Shown in pieces: positions 25,139-37,707 of a stretch of 64,000 bases of DNA. Below the pieces are notes generated by a model. The model did not search any database. It was not told where the DNA came from and saw only the letters and a program-made list of their open reading frames with translations. Origin of the DNA: Saussurea involucrata (Eukaryota; Streptophyta; Magnoliopsida; Asterales; Asteraceae); the NCBI GenBank assembly GCA_033807775.1, contig CM066314.1, positions 148,293,429 to 148,357,428 on the forward strand, written 5' to 3'. A program made the position numbers and the translations under genes. Every line of letters starts with the position of its first letter. The stretch's first letter is position 1.

Positions 25139-28100
25139 ATAAGTTTGAGAGAATTAGGTGTTGATTTTGGATACCTAGACTTAAACTAGCGTTCTTTTAA
25201 GTAAATAAGAGTGAAATTTCACCATTAAGCACTTTAAGATTGGATGTTTTGAGGTCGATGGAGTTGCTAGAAACGAGAATCACGTCGAGAGTAGTAAGGA
25301 TAATCATGTACGGTGTGTTCATAATGACACCTGGCCAGTGTCATGGTGAACCTACTAGTTACATGTGCATACTTGAACTACTTTAATGTTATGAACGTTG
25401 GGGTAGTGAACACGTTTCTAAGCGAGTAGTCGTTGGAATAGATTGACGATTTTAGCAGTAGTCACTCGGAGTGACGACAAGCATAATAATGGTATTAAGT
25501 GGACCGTTTCGGGTCAAAGTTTATGATTGGATTTGAACCGTAGACTTATTGAATCGACCTTAATTCCAGGAGGAATTGTAAAGTGAATCGATGTATTTTC
25601 CAACTTTGCCTTAAGATGTTTGAGAATCCGGATGATGGTAGTGTGACCGGAGAGATTTGGAGGAGTATGGGTTGAGATGTTGAGTGTCGACAAGATTCAT
25701 GCACAAAATGTATTTTAGAAATAAAATTGCATCAGTTGTTTCTTGTGTTTCAAATCCTTATATGGATTGTGTTACAAATCTCGGAAAACGTTTAACGCAC
25801 ACAAGATTTTAAATCATGGTTTGAAACGTGCATGAAATTATTTTATTGCGGGAGTTGCAAACTCCGTCGGGACTTGTTTTATTTTGCTGTTGTCCAACGT
25901 TACTTTCGGATACAGTGATATCCATATGTTCATGATGTTTAAGATGTTGGGAAAGTGATTACGGCTTATGACTTTAATATTGGATCTCTTCCACATATGT
26001 TAAGGTTTGGACGGAAAGTTATCTTCCATTATGTCTATGTCGAGTTTTATTGAAATTTCTTATTTAATGCATGACTTATTGAAAAGTGTGGTTTATAGTG
26101 TACTACAACGGAAAAGAGAATTTTGGAAGTTTTGGCATTTTAGTCATGATTTGCGTTATGCAATTTGATTTTTGGAAGCGAATGGTTTTGCACCATTTGG
26201 TTGATTTGAGGTCCTCGAGCTCATAGAATTTTACAGAGTTCCGTTTTACGACATTTTGTGTCGTGTGGGTGCAAGTTTGTAAGGTTCATACCTTAGTTAT
26301 TGCGTGCGTTAATTTTGGATTACATTGGGCATTTTGTTTCGCGTGAGTCTTGTGGAGAAATATTATTTTATGTCGTGAGACGACAAAATGGAATGTTTTT
26401 GGAACTTTGATGTTGCGTATGTTCTATTTCAAATATTTGTGTTAGCACGTTTTATTGCAACTTGTTCAGTGTACGGCTTGATTTATATGTGGCGTGAGTA
26501 ATGCGTTACAGAACATTCTGATAGTGTTTCTTAACAATTTGCTTTGTGCGCTTTCGGTTAAGTGATTATTTTGTTATCCTTTCACGTAAATGCATGGTAT
26601 TGATCTAGGGATATGCATGACTTGGTAACCACGAACCCTTAACACTTTGATAGGTGAATCGTAAATGGAAATGTCTTAATAATTATTGTATAAATGAGGG
26701 TCATTTGGTCAAGGTATGTTTTAATGTTGTGGGAATCATGCATGGTTTACAATGCGGAACATTTTGAAAACATGAATGTGTGAGTCGTTGAACTTTGGTC
26801 AACTTTGACTCGATGGACAGTTTGGAAAATTGTAAACCTTTTGGTTTTGGAGAAAATGTGTATTTTGGGTATTTTAATGAGAAAATTTTAAGCAACGACA
26901 TTTTAATGTTTTATATTACAAGTGAAAAAGTTTTAGTGCAAATGCTCCGTGATGGGGATTTCGGAAAATTATTTTTCCTAAACCAGAGTGTGTGGGATTG
27001 CTTAAATTTTTGGAACGTTAATACGCATTGTTTGTACGATTGGAAATTGAAGTCGATTTAAACCCTTTTGATGTCAGCCAATTACAAACACTTATTTTCT
27101 CCTAAGTTTTGGGAAAACACATTAATGTGTGGGTGTTGTCAAAAATGTTTTACTCATATGTCATTATATGACTAAGTGAGAAAATTTTGAAATTTGATTC
27201 AGAGAATTTCATCTGTTGAAATTTTATTACGAACTATCTAATGCAAGTAATTTTATTTCCGGAAAACCACTAGGGAAGTGTTACAAGTTTGCATGCGAAC
27301 TCCAAATTGAAATTTCTTCATGATGTTTTAGTCAATATCTTCGGATGGTGAAGACGTGTTGACTTTTATCTTTGAACTTGAAACTAATGCAAATCATTTT
27401 GTGTTTTAACCAAAGCATATTTATGGATCGTTTCACCGTTTTCGTGAAATAAACGGGTATGTGTGCGAACCTTGTTGGTGAATTTGATTCCATGTCATTT
27501 TATGGTTAAAATGGGATTTTTGGGGAGTCGGAGGACGTTTAAACTCCTTTTGAAATACGTACAAATCTTTTTGTTGCACACTATTTAAAGTATGAGGATT
27601 TCTTTACGTGCATGACCTAAATAAATCTATGCTAAGACCGTGGTGGTCCATTTCATAAGATTGTCGAGCATACTTTTACGCCTTGTTGATAACTTGAATT
27701 TTGGTGAAACGGTTTTCAAGATGATTTTCATATGTGGGACGAGTGTGTCCATTTTTACGCAACTACCTAACTGATAGTAGTAGTTTTTATGCGTGCGGTT
27801 AACTTGATATGAAAATCTTGGTGTTGAAAATTTCTATAAAAAGTTTTCGATTGGCATATTTGTTAAATAATACACTTGTGAGCCTTGAACTCGTTAGGAC
27901 CCTGGGAAGATCAAGTAACCCCGGTTAAAAGTAAGTGTGAGTAGAACTTCGTCAGTGGAAGGCTGAGTATTTTAATACGTGTTGGTACCGTAGGCCAAGT
28001 AGCGCTGTTTGTAGAATCGAAATATTTTGTAACTGAAGGGTTAGATTCGCGGTATCTTATTTTGAGGTTGGTTGTAACCATTTTGTTGGCAAATTTTCTT

Positions 28101-28913
28101 CGGGTCTTGGTCAGTTTTCGCATGAGGGACGTGTAGGACCCTGTAGACGCCATATTGATAACCTTGGTTTTGTAAGAATGCTCGACGAGTGAAACTCGGG
28201 TGTTGAGTCTGTGGTGATTCAAAGTTTGGTGGTATAACTAGGTGTCAACTCTTAGGCTTGAGGCCAAACACCGTTAGTGTAATCGGAGGATTGTAATCCG
28301 ATTTTAAAGGAATGATGGTAATGGTTGTAGTAATCTTAAGATGTTCAATTGTGATAAGTGGATTTAGTGAGGTGACTTTCCTTTGTGTGGTAAGAGAATA
28401 TGTCGGTTGAATAATTGATAATTGGACGTATCTTTGGAATTGTGTAATTGATGGGTCAGCGATGACCGTCGGTGTTGACATTAATGGAATCCGTTAGGAG
28501 CAAATGCTAGTCCAGTAGCGGGAATATTTGGGATTCAGAGGGTTTGGTTTATTTTGGTAGTGATTAAACTTTGGGTTGGTTTGGAGAGAAAACTTAAGAA
28601 CACGTGGATGTGGATCATTTGGGAGTTCAAATCTAGCATTGGGGAAGTACGGATCACTTAAGGTTGGGAGGCAACTTAAGTCTGGTGGTCGGAGGCCACT
28701 CTAGTAAATTAGGCCTTCAATTAGATGTAAGTGTTTTCTACCAAAGCGGGGATTTGTTGTGAGTAACACCAACAAGTCGTTGTGGGCAATTCTGTGGGAA
28801 ATAAATTCGGACCGGGTTGAAACCGAGGGAACTTGGAATGTGTTGGGCGCGGTGGCCATTAGTTGTGAGAGAACTAGATTTCGAGGACGAAATCTCATTA
28901 AGGTTGGGAGGAT
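25139..28913 (+). other. Non-coding interior of G2
   Basis: About 3.8 kb between primer site and polypurine tract contains no open frame with recognisable retroelement motifs on either strand. The 3' edge keeps a short ATTTCGAGGACGAAAT palindrome, similar in position to the one beside the polypurine tract of G1 and G3. Nothing else functional is visible. Confidence 0.7.
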
Positions 28914-31247
28914 TGTAACACCCCAAAAATTGGAGAACCAAAATTGGGGCCACGGACGTCCGCGAGAGGCATGTCGGACGTCCGCGAGGCGTGGAAGCCC
29001 GCGGGTCGTCCGCGGAAGCAACAGGGATATGGGAAGAAAACTATTCGGCTGAGGCCGGACGTCCGCGAGAAACCATGCGGACGTCCGCGATGCGTCTGAT
29101 GGTATTTTTTTAGTTTTAAGAGAGACCTTTCCCTCTCTCTTTCCTCATTCCATTTCACAACCCTAACTCCATCTCTTTCTCCCTCTCAGCCGATTTTCCC
29201 CAAGAGAAACACAAACCCTTCTCCTTCTTCATCTTCTTCACCTAATCTAAGCCTACTTTCCACCATTGTTGAAGTTATGGAGGCTTGAAGCTTTTGTGGG
29301 GGATTAGGAGCTTTTGTTTGAAGATTCAAGTGCTAAAGGTAATATTCCTCTACCCAAAACCTAAGTTGTTGTTGATTTCATCTTCTTTCTATTTTGGGGT
29401 ATTGTTGGATGATTTTGTTTGTGTTGGGTTGAGGTGATCTTCTCCTTCTTCACTTATGAAGATTAGGTTTATATCTGGAATGATTCTTTGTGGTTTTACA
29501 TGAAAATTGTCAATATTGGATTATTTGTTGGGTTTTAACCCTTTGAAGTATTTGGTGGGTTTTAACCCTTTGAAGTATTTATGATTGTAAATATGGTAAA
29601 ACACTTACATTTGGGAATTTTGGGAAAATGTGATAGATAAACCATACATGAAAATGGGTTATTGATTTATGTTATAAATGGAGTCTACTTGTTATGAAAA
29701 TGCATTTTGTGTATATTTTGGAAACATGCATTTAGTACATTATGAGACTATTTGGAAATGTACGGTGTGAGTCCTTTGGAAAAGAGAGTTGTCCCAACCC
29801 AAGGTTCTATTTCGGGTTTTCATGGATTTGAAATATCATTGGCAAAAGTGTGTGATGCTACATTTAATATCATGTTATAACTTTTCATGAATTATCTTTT
29901 GAGTCAGTTGAGCTTATAGCTCGGTATTGGATTTTATTAAGTCTTGGGGACATTTGTCCAGTTTTGATAGCTCAAAGTTGAGTTTTGATCATGGTTTACG
30001 TTATTGGGAATTGCATGTTTTGAATGTGCTGGTTTATTCTTTTAGGGTCGTGTAATGTTTAGACCTTGTTAGCTATGGATCCATAGCCGTTTGAGTTCCC
30101 CAAGTCTCGCAGGCAAGAGATCGGGATTGACTGAGCTCAGTTTACGAGACGTTAGTTTCTCTTTTGTAGCACGGAATAGGCATCGGGTTCCATGATAAGT
30201 AAGGCGTGGACCTATATGGCCGAGCGTCGTCTCATGGGCAGTAAGGTGTAATTCCATACGTGCTTGGCACGGGATAGGCATCGGGTTCCATGATAAGTAA
30301 GGCGTGGACCTATATGGTCGGGCGTCGTCTCATGGGCAGTAAGGTGTAATCCCAAATGTGTTGTTGTGGATTTGGAGTGACCCAATGTATAGACCTGGAG
30401 TGGTTGAGGTTGGGGGCTCCCTAGTCTCGCGGGCAATAGATCTGGAGTGATTGAGCTCAGTTTACGAGAGTAATCCACGTGGGTGTTTTATTGCATAGTA
30501 GGTGACCCACTTTTGTGTTCCGTCACGTGCAATGTATACGGGCCTCCCCCGTCACCGAAAGGTGTTGTTTTGGGTATTTGTGTTTATCCATGTTTTCGGT
30601 GACGTATCATATTTATGAGAATTACTTTTCCACGTTATAAGAGTTATGGGTTATGTTTCATCCATGTTTGGGGATGTTCGGAATAATGGCAATTTAATTA
30701 TGAATTCAATCGTTTTGAGTATCAAATGTTATCTCACCTTTCACGTTGGTTTTGGGAAAGAGTCCATTTTGGAAATCATCTTATATTAAAGCTTTCAGCA
30801 CGGGATTTGTGTGAGTTGGAAAATAGGTGATTTGCAGCTAAAGTAAATTCTTTTGGAACTCATGACTTAAATTGCATCTCTCACAATTTATGAATTTATA
30901 TGGTCATGATAAAACTCTTGAACTCACTAGGCGTTAGCCTAACCCTTTTTATTTGTCGGCATGTGCAACAGGCTCAGGTTGGGAGTAGCTTTAGCTACAC
31001 TGTGAAGTGACGAGTGCTAGTAGGGTGCACAAGAGGTGATTTGATTAGTGAAGTCTTCCGCACTTATTTGGGATTAGCAACTTGTGTTGTGTTAAGTAAC
31101 GCCCGACTTAAGTTATTAATTGTGGAAATTATGATGTTTAAATTTCGAGGTATTTTCAGGGATGATTTGTAGAAATGATTTTATCCTCTTTTGGTTATTT
31201 TATTGAAATTAAAGTTAGTTGCTCGTTCCAATTTTGAGGGTGTTACA
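28914..31247 (+). mobile_element. 3' LTR of G2
   Basis: This 2334-bp copy of the left LTR is about 190 bp shorter, mainly through loss of the part matching roughly 23160-23390. It keeps the repeated GGACGTCCGCG words and the 98-bp tandem pair (around 30176-30350). Confidence 0.88.
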
Positions 31248-31378
31248 ATTAGTGTTAAAGAGACACAAGAGATCATTGAAAGATTGATAGAAGACTATCT
31301 TTGAGAAATGTAATTCTTCTGGAGATTGTGTCTGCTTTAAAAGAGCTCAATGTTGATCAATACAGGGTTGTTTGACAA

Positions 31379-31903
31379 AAGGGGGAGATTGTTAGATCTG
31401 AAAGTTTGTCAAAAAACCTAAGTGTTGAAATCTGAGTAGAAGACTCAGATTTCTGAGAAGGAGACTCAGAAGTTCTGAAGGTGAAGAAAATGTTCATACG
31501 CCAAGTATAGATTCTGAGTATGCTTAATCAGAAGAAGGTTCAGAAGTTCTGAATTAGTGGTTCAGAACTTATGTCTTAGACATTTTCTTCTAATGTAATT
31601 CAGTTATTAGCTAGCATATTAGAACACGTGTCATTGTTCTAATGGTTTGTATTGTAAATGTACTGTAGCTATAGCATTTCCGTTACAGTATATATAGAAG
31701 TTAGCAACTGAAAGCTAACTAACTTTTGGAACACTTTCGTATTCAATATTTGTAATCTTTGAGAGATTCTCTCTCTAGATCTGTAATCTTTTCTTCAATG
31801 AATACAAAGCTTTTGGATCCAATTTTCTATTCTTCTACTGTTTGATTGTGTTCTTATTAGACAATTGCATTGTAAGATCAATCCTGGTTTCTACAAGAAG
31901 TTA
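31379..31903 (+). mobile_element. Polypurine tract and 3' LTR (first part) of SIRE-B
   Basis: AAGGGGGAGAT is followed by TGTTAGATC at 31390, the LTR start. The LTR is rich in TCAGAA/TTCTGA words. A TATATATAG promoter element lies at 31689-31697. The LTR is cut near its 3' end by the Helitron; a matching end (TTGCATTGTAAGATCAATCC and on to about 44291) lies beyond it. The sequence shared by both sides is about 36-39 bp. Confidence 0.75.
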
Positions 31904-31915
31904 CAAGGTAATTGT

Positions 31916-31932
31916 ACCGCGCTTCGCGCGGT
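31916..31932 (-). terminator. Helitron 3' terminal hairpin
   Basis: A perfect 7-bp stem (ACCGCGC/GCGCGGT) with a 3-base loop lies 8 bases before the putative CTTG end on the minus strand. This type of short GC hairpin signals termination of rolling-circle transposition. Confidence 0.65.
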
Positions 31933-33221
31933 CGATGTATGGTCGTTGTTGTTGAATATGATATATAACAAATATCAATAGTTATGAATTGAATGTAAAC
32001 TGGTAAAGTTACCATAATAATTATGATCTACTATTTAATTGTGAAATGGTAGAAAACACGACATTCCATATATGTAAAACGAATATTTTTGTTTTTGGTT
32101 GTCTTAGTATAATAAAAAGAGTGGTGTCGTATAGTGTTTGTAAAAAATAACAGTACAACCAATGATGTATAAAACCCTAAATAAGTTAAACAATGTTCTC
32201 GAAACAGTGTAATTCGGCAAAAAAACACAACGAACAACTTACGGGTCTTTAATCCACTTTAAATGCGCATCCACTCAGCAAAAGTCTTTTGACCACCCCT
32301 GCGTGCCACCACCGGTATTTAGCCGATTAACCCTCACAACCCACTTGCAGTGTCACACTCCTTCCTGACAAATAGGAAAGAAAAAGTTAACAATCATAAT
32401 ATGTAGACACGACGTTTCAAAAATGATATAGCATAAATACATGAAAGATTATATATAGTGTCCAAAATCAACTTGAAGGCAACGCATGATATGGAAATGG
32501 TAACTTGCTCTTCTAAATTTTTCTACAGATAGATTCAAGTATATAGCAAGAATCTCTAACTGATTGAGGTTTTGATCGATTAGAACCCTACATATCCTAA
32601 CCATACAAAGGGAATTGTATAGTATGAGCTAGAGAAACAAATAAAAGACGATATGAAGAAGGGCCCTAAATCCCGAGACAACATAACTGTTTATTGGTAA
32701 ATTCTCCTTTTGTAGTTGTAGCATGCTAGAGACACTTATTTGTAATGAAAAGTTGAATGGCTAATGACTTTTTTTAGATTAAGAACTCAATACAACTTTT
32801 ACTTGATGTATTTAATTAACTTGATATATACCAATGCTCATGGATAAAGAGTTCATCAAATAATAAAATATATTAGTCTAGCTATTTGCATAGGTACATA
32901 TATATACAGTTGAAGGACAAATAGACTACCATCAATAGCCAAACTAAAAAAGGATTGGATTGCAATATTCACTGTCAACTATAGTGAAAGAAGGAAAAGA
33001 AACACACAAAAAGCTACATATTCATTTTGAGGCTAAATTGTATCATGGTGATTGTGGAGAAAAAATGTCACTTTAAACCGTTGCAACACAGCAGATTCTA
33101 TATTGACCCACATGATACTAAATTAGCTTGATGAACATAAGCATTTTAAACTGCTGACAAGAACAAAGGAATCATAAAATTGACGAAGTATCCAAAACTG
33201 TCCTGATAAGAGAGACATTAC

Positions 33222-33286
33222 CCATTGTGAATATAGCCAGCAATTTGGCCCTCAATGACAAACGGGATGAAATCAGAACGCTTTTC
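33222..33286 (-). pseudogene. Captured exon of a Nudix hydrolase (NUDT20/24-like) gene
   Basis: This 65-bp minus-strand exon is bounded by a good acceptor (CTGCAG) and a donor (GGGTAATG). It encodes FIPFVIEGQIAGYIHNG, which matches the N-terminal DUF4743-type region of plant plastid Nudix hydrolases (thiamine pyrophosphokinase-related; NUDT20/24 group). No further exon of that gene was recognised around it. It is a fragment inside the Helitron, so it cannot encode an enzyme alone. Identity comes from recognising the motif. Confidence 0.6.
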
Positions 33287-33901
33287 CTGCAGTGAATTTG
33301 AATACATTAATAGGAAAGATGGAAAACATTTAACTTTTTAAGTATTGGAAAAGTTCTTCCAGCCCTAAGAGTGATTTATGTGCAAGCATGTTGCATGTTT
33401 ATGATTTATGTGCCAAAGGTAATGTCGATCACAGGAAAACACGGCATAAACACCCTTATCATGAAATGCTGATGAAAATAGAATTATCATAGTTACAACA
33501 ATTTCCTGATGATCTTGTGTTGTTAGCAGTGTTTCAGATTGAAGAGATAGAAATGCCACAAAATACACATGTACCATTTATTTCATTAGCAATGGAAGGG
33601 TAAGATTTAGTGATCATTGTGGTTCTTCTGATTAAACTGAAACCTTCATTACATATCTTTCAGTAGCCTTTACACTTAACACAAAAACCTAATACTATTT
33701 GGCGTTTTCTCCAACAACATCAATGTTACTCCCTCTGATACTATTGTCTTCACATCAAATAAATGAACTTAAGGAAATGCTTATGGTTAGAGAAATATTT
33801 CATGCCCTATAGAAATAATAAAGAATAATAGAAATTTGCATCACATTGCATAAGGCACAAGCTCTCAGCTTGTAAAAAGCCATCTTTCCTAAGAGGATTT
33901 T

Positions 33902-35634
33902 TGTAACATCCCTTATCCCATATACATGACGTATTACACAATATAACACAATTAAATATAAGAAACAAACTTCACTTTACATGTACGGTCCGGTAGTCTT
34001 TTACAAATAGAAAGAAAACATTTGAAATACAATCCTTGTGCTATTTGCATCCATAACACTTAACATTCCATTACAACTACTAAATAAGTCAAAAGCTTCG
34101 TCTTAGTCTTCCTTACTAGCCATCCATCTCATACTCTACTTACTTGCCCTTACCTGATCCGCCACCTGGAATACATATTTTTAAAACAAAATGAGGGTTA
34201 GACCTGTTGGTCTAAGTGAGAAACCCCTGTTAGTTTAAAAACCATTTATATAAACTTCATTCATATAAATCACGCCACATAATTACATATATCCAATTAA
34301 GCTCACACCTCGTGCACCTTTCCTTCTCATTTCCTCCTGGCCATATTAGTGGTAGCAAGCCAACTAATAATATACAACGCTGTACAACATCTACAGCCAA
34401 ACAACGCTATACAAGTTCTATAGCCAATCACACCGGTCTTAAACCCGGCCAACGTATTATAACACGTTTATAATACACATGTAAGTACAATATCTCACTA
34501 TATTGTAATTCGCATATACCATACATATACACATAATCACTAATTATCACATTCTCAAACCATACGTATGTATTCCAGTTGAAATTACTTTTAAAGTAAA
34601 ACTCACCTCGTTGCTTTATCCAAAACCTCCGGATCCTTTATCTGTCAATTCGATCTTTCTCCCAAAGTTCACAAAATCTGTAATCAATTAATTACGAAAC
34701 AATTAACAGTCGAGAATACTAAATGAATCTAAATAGTCTAAAAATCCCATTTTGCTATCTCGGCCAACACTCTCTCGCAACTCTCTCTCTCTCTCCTCGC
34801 AACACACTCTCTCTCGCCACCTTCTCTGTCTCTTCCTCGCAACACACTCTCTCCTCGCAATCATGGCTTGCGAGCCCTAACTCCCTCGCAGCTAAAGGCT
34901 TGCGAGCCCTAACTCCCTCGCAGCTAAAGGCTTGCGAGCCCTAACTCCCTCGCAGCTAAAGGCTGCGAGCCCTAACTCCCTCGCAGCTAAAGGCTGCGAG
35001 CCCTAACTCCCTCTCAGCTAAAGGCTGCGAGCCAAAAATCCCATCGCAACCAAGGCTTGCGATTCTTATGAACATTCATAAACCTCTCAATTCACTGAGT
35101 TCATCTTTTACCCAGATTTACAGATATGTTTCATACTACCATAGAACACTATCCCAAACCCAAAATACACATATCTTATCAAAACACCAAAACCCACCTA
35201 CATACCTATTTATCAACTTAAATATAAAAGGGATAGGTTATAAATGATTGTTACCTTTACTTCCTTGAACTGATCTTAATAATCCAGCTGAAACTCCACA
35301 GCTTCCTTCTTCTTCTTCTTCCTAAATTTCCTCTCAACCCTCTCTTCTCTCTTTTCTCTCCTTTCTCTCTGTCGTGAACCAATAACACACACACCTTGTT
35401 TTCCTTTTTGCCAAGTCTCTACAATGAGACACCTCATCTCAATAAAATAAAAAGAGGCGGTGGATGAAGATAAATATCTTCATAGTTACCAAACAAACCC
35501 CATACTTTCATCAAATGGCAAAACACACCCTTAAACTTCCAAATTAACCAAACTTTTACCCTAAATATTTTATTATAAACTTATTCAATTTAACGATAAG
35601 GGTTTTAAATAACGACTTTACCCGGGGTATTACA
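33902..35634 (-). mobile_element. 3' LTR of G3
   Basis: This 1733-bp LTR contains six tandem units of about 31-32 bp (around 34868-35035) built on CTCGCAGCTAAAGGCTTGCGAG. The 5' LTR has only four. Small open frames in it come from this array. Confidence 0.92.
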
Positions 35635-35672
35635 TCATCTCCCCCTTAAAAGAATTCCGTCCCGGAATTCAG

Positions 35673-36737
35673 TTAAGCAAAAAGGTGAGGGTATTTGGCT
35701 CTCATATCCGATTCGGTTTCCCACGTGGCATCCTGACCTCTATGATGCCTCCACTGAACCTTCACTTGCCTGATCTCCTTATTCCGCAGCACTTTGACTT
35801 TATGATCAACTATTGCTTCCGGTTCTTCCACATAATTCAGTCTTTCGTCGACTTGTATCTCTGGTAGGGAGACTGCCTGATCTTGAGTAACTAAACACTT
35901 TCGGAAGTTTGACACGTGAAATGCATTATGAATTCTGCTCAACTCTGGTGGAAGATCTAATCTGTAAGCTACGTCCCCGATCCTTTCAGTGATTGCAAAT
36001 GGTCCAATATACCTTGGGCTAAGCTTACCCTGTCGACCGAATCTGATGACTCCTTTCCACGGCGAAACCTTTAACATTACATAATCCCCAATTTGAAATT
36101 CCAACGGCTTTCGACGGCGATCCGCGTAACTCTTCTGTCTATCTTGAGCCACTTTCAATCTTTCTCGGATCTGTGTAACCTTATCGGCGGTTAACTGAAC
36201 TATTTCCGGCCCCGCTAACTGTTTCTCTCCCACTTCGTTCCAACACAGAGGCGTTCGACATTTCCTACCATACAGTACTTCAAACGGTGCCGCTTGTATG
36301 CTGGAATGATAACTGTTGTTGTAAGCGATCTCGATTAACGGCAAATGCTTATCCCACGATCCCCCAAAATCAACAATACAAGCCCGGAGCATATCTTCTA
36401 AGGTCTGAATTGTTCGTTCACTCTGTCCATCTGTTTGAGGATGATACGCCGTACTTAACTTTATCTGAGTCCCCATTTCCCTTTGAAAGCTTCTCCAAAA
36501 TCTTGAAGTAAAACGACTATCACGATCAGAAATGATCGAGATTGGAACTCCATGTCGAGTTACTATTTCATTAATGTATAACTTAGCTAATCGCTCCAAT
36601 GAATCGGTTTCCTTTATTGGTAGGAAGTGTGCAGACTTTGACAACCTGTCGACGATCACCCAAATAGAATCGAACCCCTTCGGAGTTCTTGGTAGCTTTG
36701 TGATAAAGTCCGTGGTAATCTGCTCCCACTTCCACAT
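35673..36737 (-). pseudogene. Second, separated integrase core and chromodomain of G3
   Basis: This 354-residue open frame restates the integrase catalytic core and continues into the true C-terminus of the polyprotein. The catalytic Asp is present (TTDFITKLP), followed by ISDRDSRF and GQSERTIQTLED. It then reads RIHNAFHVSNFRKC, and ends in a chromodomain-like segment (VQWRHHRGQDATWETESDM). It lies downstream of the main frame and out of frame with it because the duplication length, 896 bp, is not a multiple of three. It has no gag, protease or RT of its own. It could be expressed only by frameshifting or internal initiation, neither of which is evident. Confidence 0.88.
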
Positions 36738-37707
36738 AGGTATTTCTAGTCGTTGTAGTTGACCAAATGGCTTTTGATGTTCGATCTTTACCTTCTTACA
36801 AGTATCACACCGTGAAATGCATTATGAATTCTGCTCAACTCTGGTGGAAGATCTAATCTGTAAGCTACGTCCCCGATCCTTTCAGTGATTGCAAATGGTC
36901 CAATATACCTTGGGCTAAGCTTACCCTGTCGACCGAATCTGATGACTCCTTTCCACGGCGAAACCTTTAACATTACATAATCCCCAATTTGAAATTCCAA
37001 CGGCTTTCGACGGCGATCCGCGTAACTCTTCTGTCTATCTTGAGCCACTTTCAATCTTTCTCGGATCTGTGTAACCTTATCGGCGGTTAACTGAACTATT
37101 TCCGGCCCCGCTAACTGTTTCTCTCCCACTTCGTTCCAACACAGAGGCGTTCGACATTTCCTACCATACAGTACTTCAAACGGTGCCGCTTGTATGCTGG
37201 AATGATAACTGTTGTTGTAAGCGATCTCGATTAACGGCAAATGCTTATCCCACGATCCCCCAAAATCAACAATACAAGCCCGGAGCATATCTTCTAAGGT
37301 CTGAATTGTTCGTTCACTCTGTCCATCTGTTTGAGGATGATACGCCGTACTTAACTTTATCTGAGTCCCCATTTCCCTTTGAAAGCTTCTCCAAAATCTT
37401 GAAGTAAAACGACTATCACGATCAGAAATGATCGAGATTGGAACTCCATGTCGAGTTACTATTTCATTAATGTATAACTTAGCTAATCGCTCCAATGAAT
37501 CGGTTTCCTTTATTGGTAGGAAGTGTGCAGACTTTGACAACCTGTCGACGATCACCCAAATAGAATCGAACCCCTTCGGAGTTCTTGGTAGCTTTGTGAT
37601 AAAGTTCGTGGTAATCTGCTCCCACTTCCACATAGGTATTTCTAGTCGTTGTAGTTGACCAAATGGCTTTTGATGTTCGATCTTTACCTTCTTACAAGTA
37701 TCACACC
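35916..37707 (-). repeat. 896-bp tandem duplication in G3 integrase
   Basis: 35916-36811 and 36812-37707 are direct repeats that appear to differ at one position (C at 36710, T at 37606). The junctions share the three bases CGT, suggesting end-joining or template switching at microhomology. Confidence 0.93.

Larger units (their letters stand above)
22598..31247 (+). mobile_element. Non-coding Ty3/gypsy-like element G2 (LARD-type)
   Basis: Two long LTRs (22598-25123 and 28914-31247) flank a 3.8-kb interior. The whole is bounded by the 5-bp duplication ATTAG (22593-22597 and 31248-31252). A tRNA-Met primer site and a polypurine tract (GGTTGGGAGGAT at 28902-28913) orient it on the plus strand. 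No gag or pol frame is present. It is therefore a large non-autonomous retrotransposon that would depend on enzymes of a related element. It interrupts the last part of the SIRE-B env-like frame. Confidence 0.9.
16086..31304 (+). pseudogene. Env-like gene of SIRE-B, interrupted three times
   Basis: The frame opens with ATG at 16086 (MFVPRRSRTRSL). It continues after the hAT MITE at 17022, after the solo LTR at 18872 and after G2 at 31253, closing at TGA 31302-31304. Block 17022-17471 and the part after 18872 correspond to the domain in SIRE-A block 1 (shared pattern CLxxxxxSxDQAS...ASILWEDM). A predicted coiled coil lies at about 19980-20200. A tandem repeat built on SEVDMV/NTCEVDMVNTC follows at 20530-20610. 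Later open stretches are 19831-21207, 21241-21534, 21565-22302 and 22320-22597. Stops at 17469, 19314 and in 19317-19830 break it. Its role in the element is unknown. Confidence 0.65.

Noticed and set aside
28701..29158. Overlapping open frames at the start of the G2 3' LTR
   Set aside because: They come from GC-rich GGACGTCCGCG words and recur at 22320-22736 only because the LTR is repeated.
36287..37658. Pairs of identical plus-strand open frames of 74 and 76 codons
   Set aside because: They are antisense shadows of the duplicated G3 integrase, duplicated because the block is duplicated.
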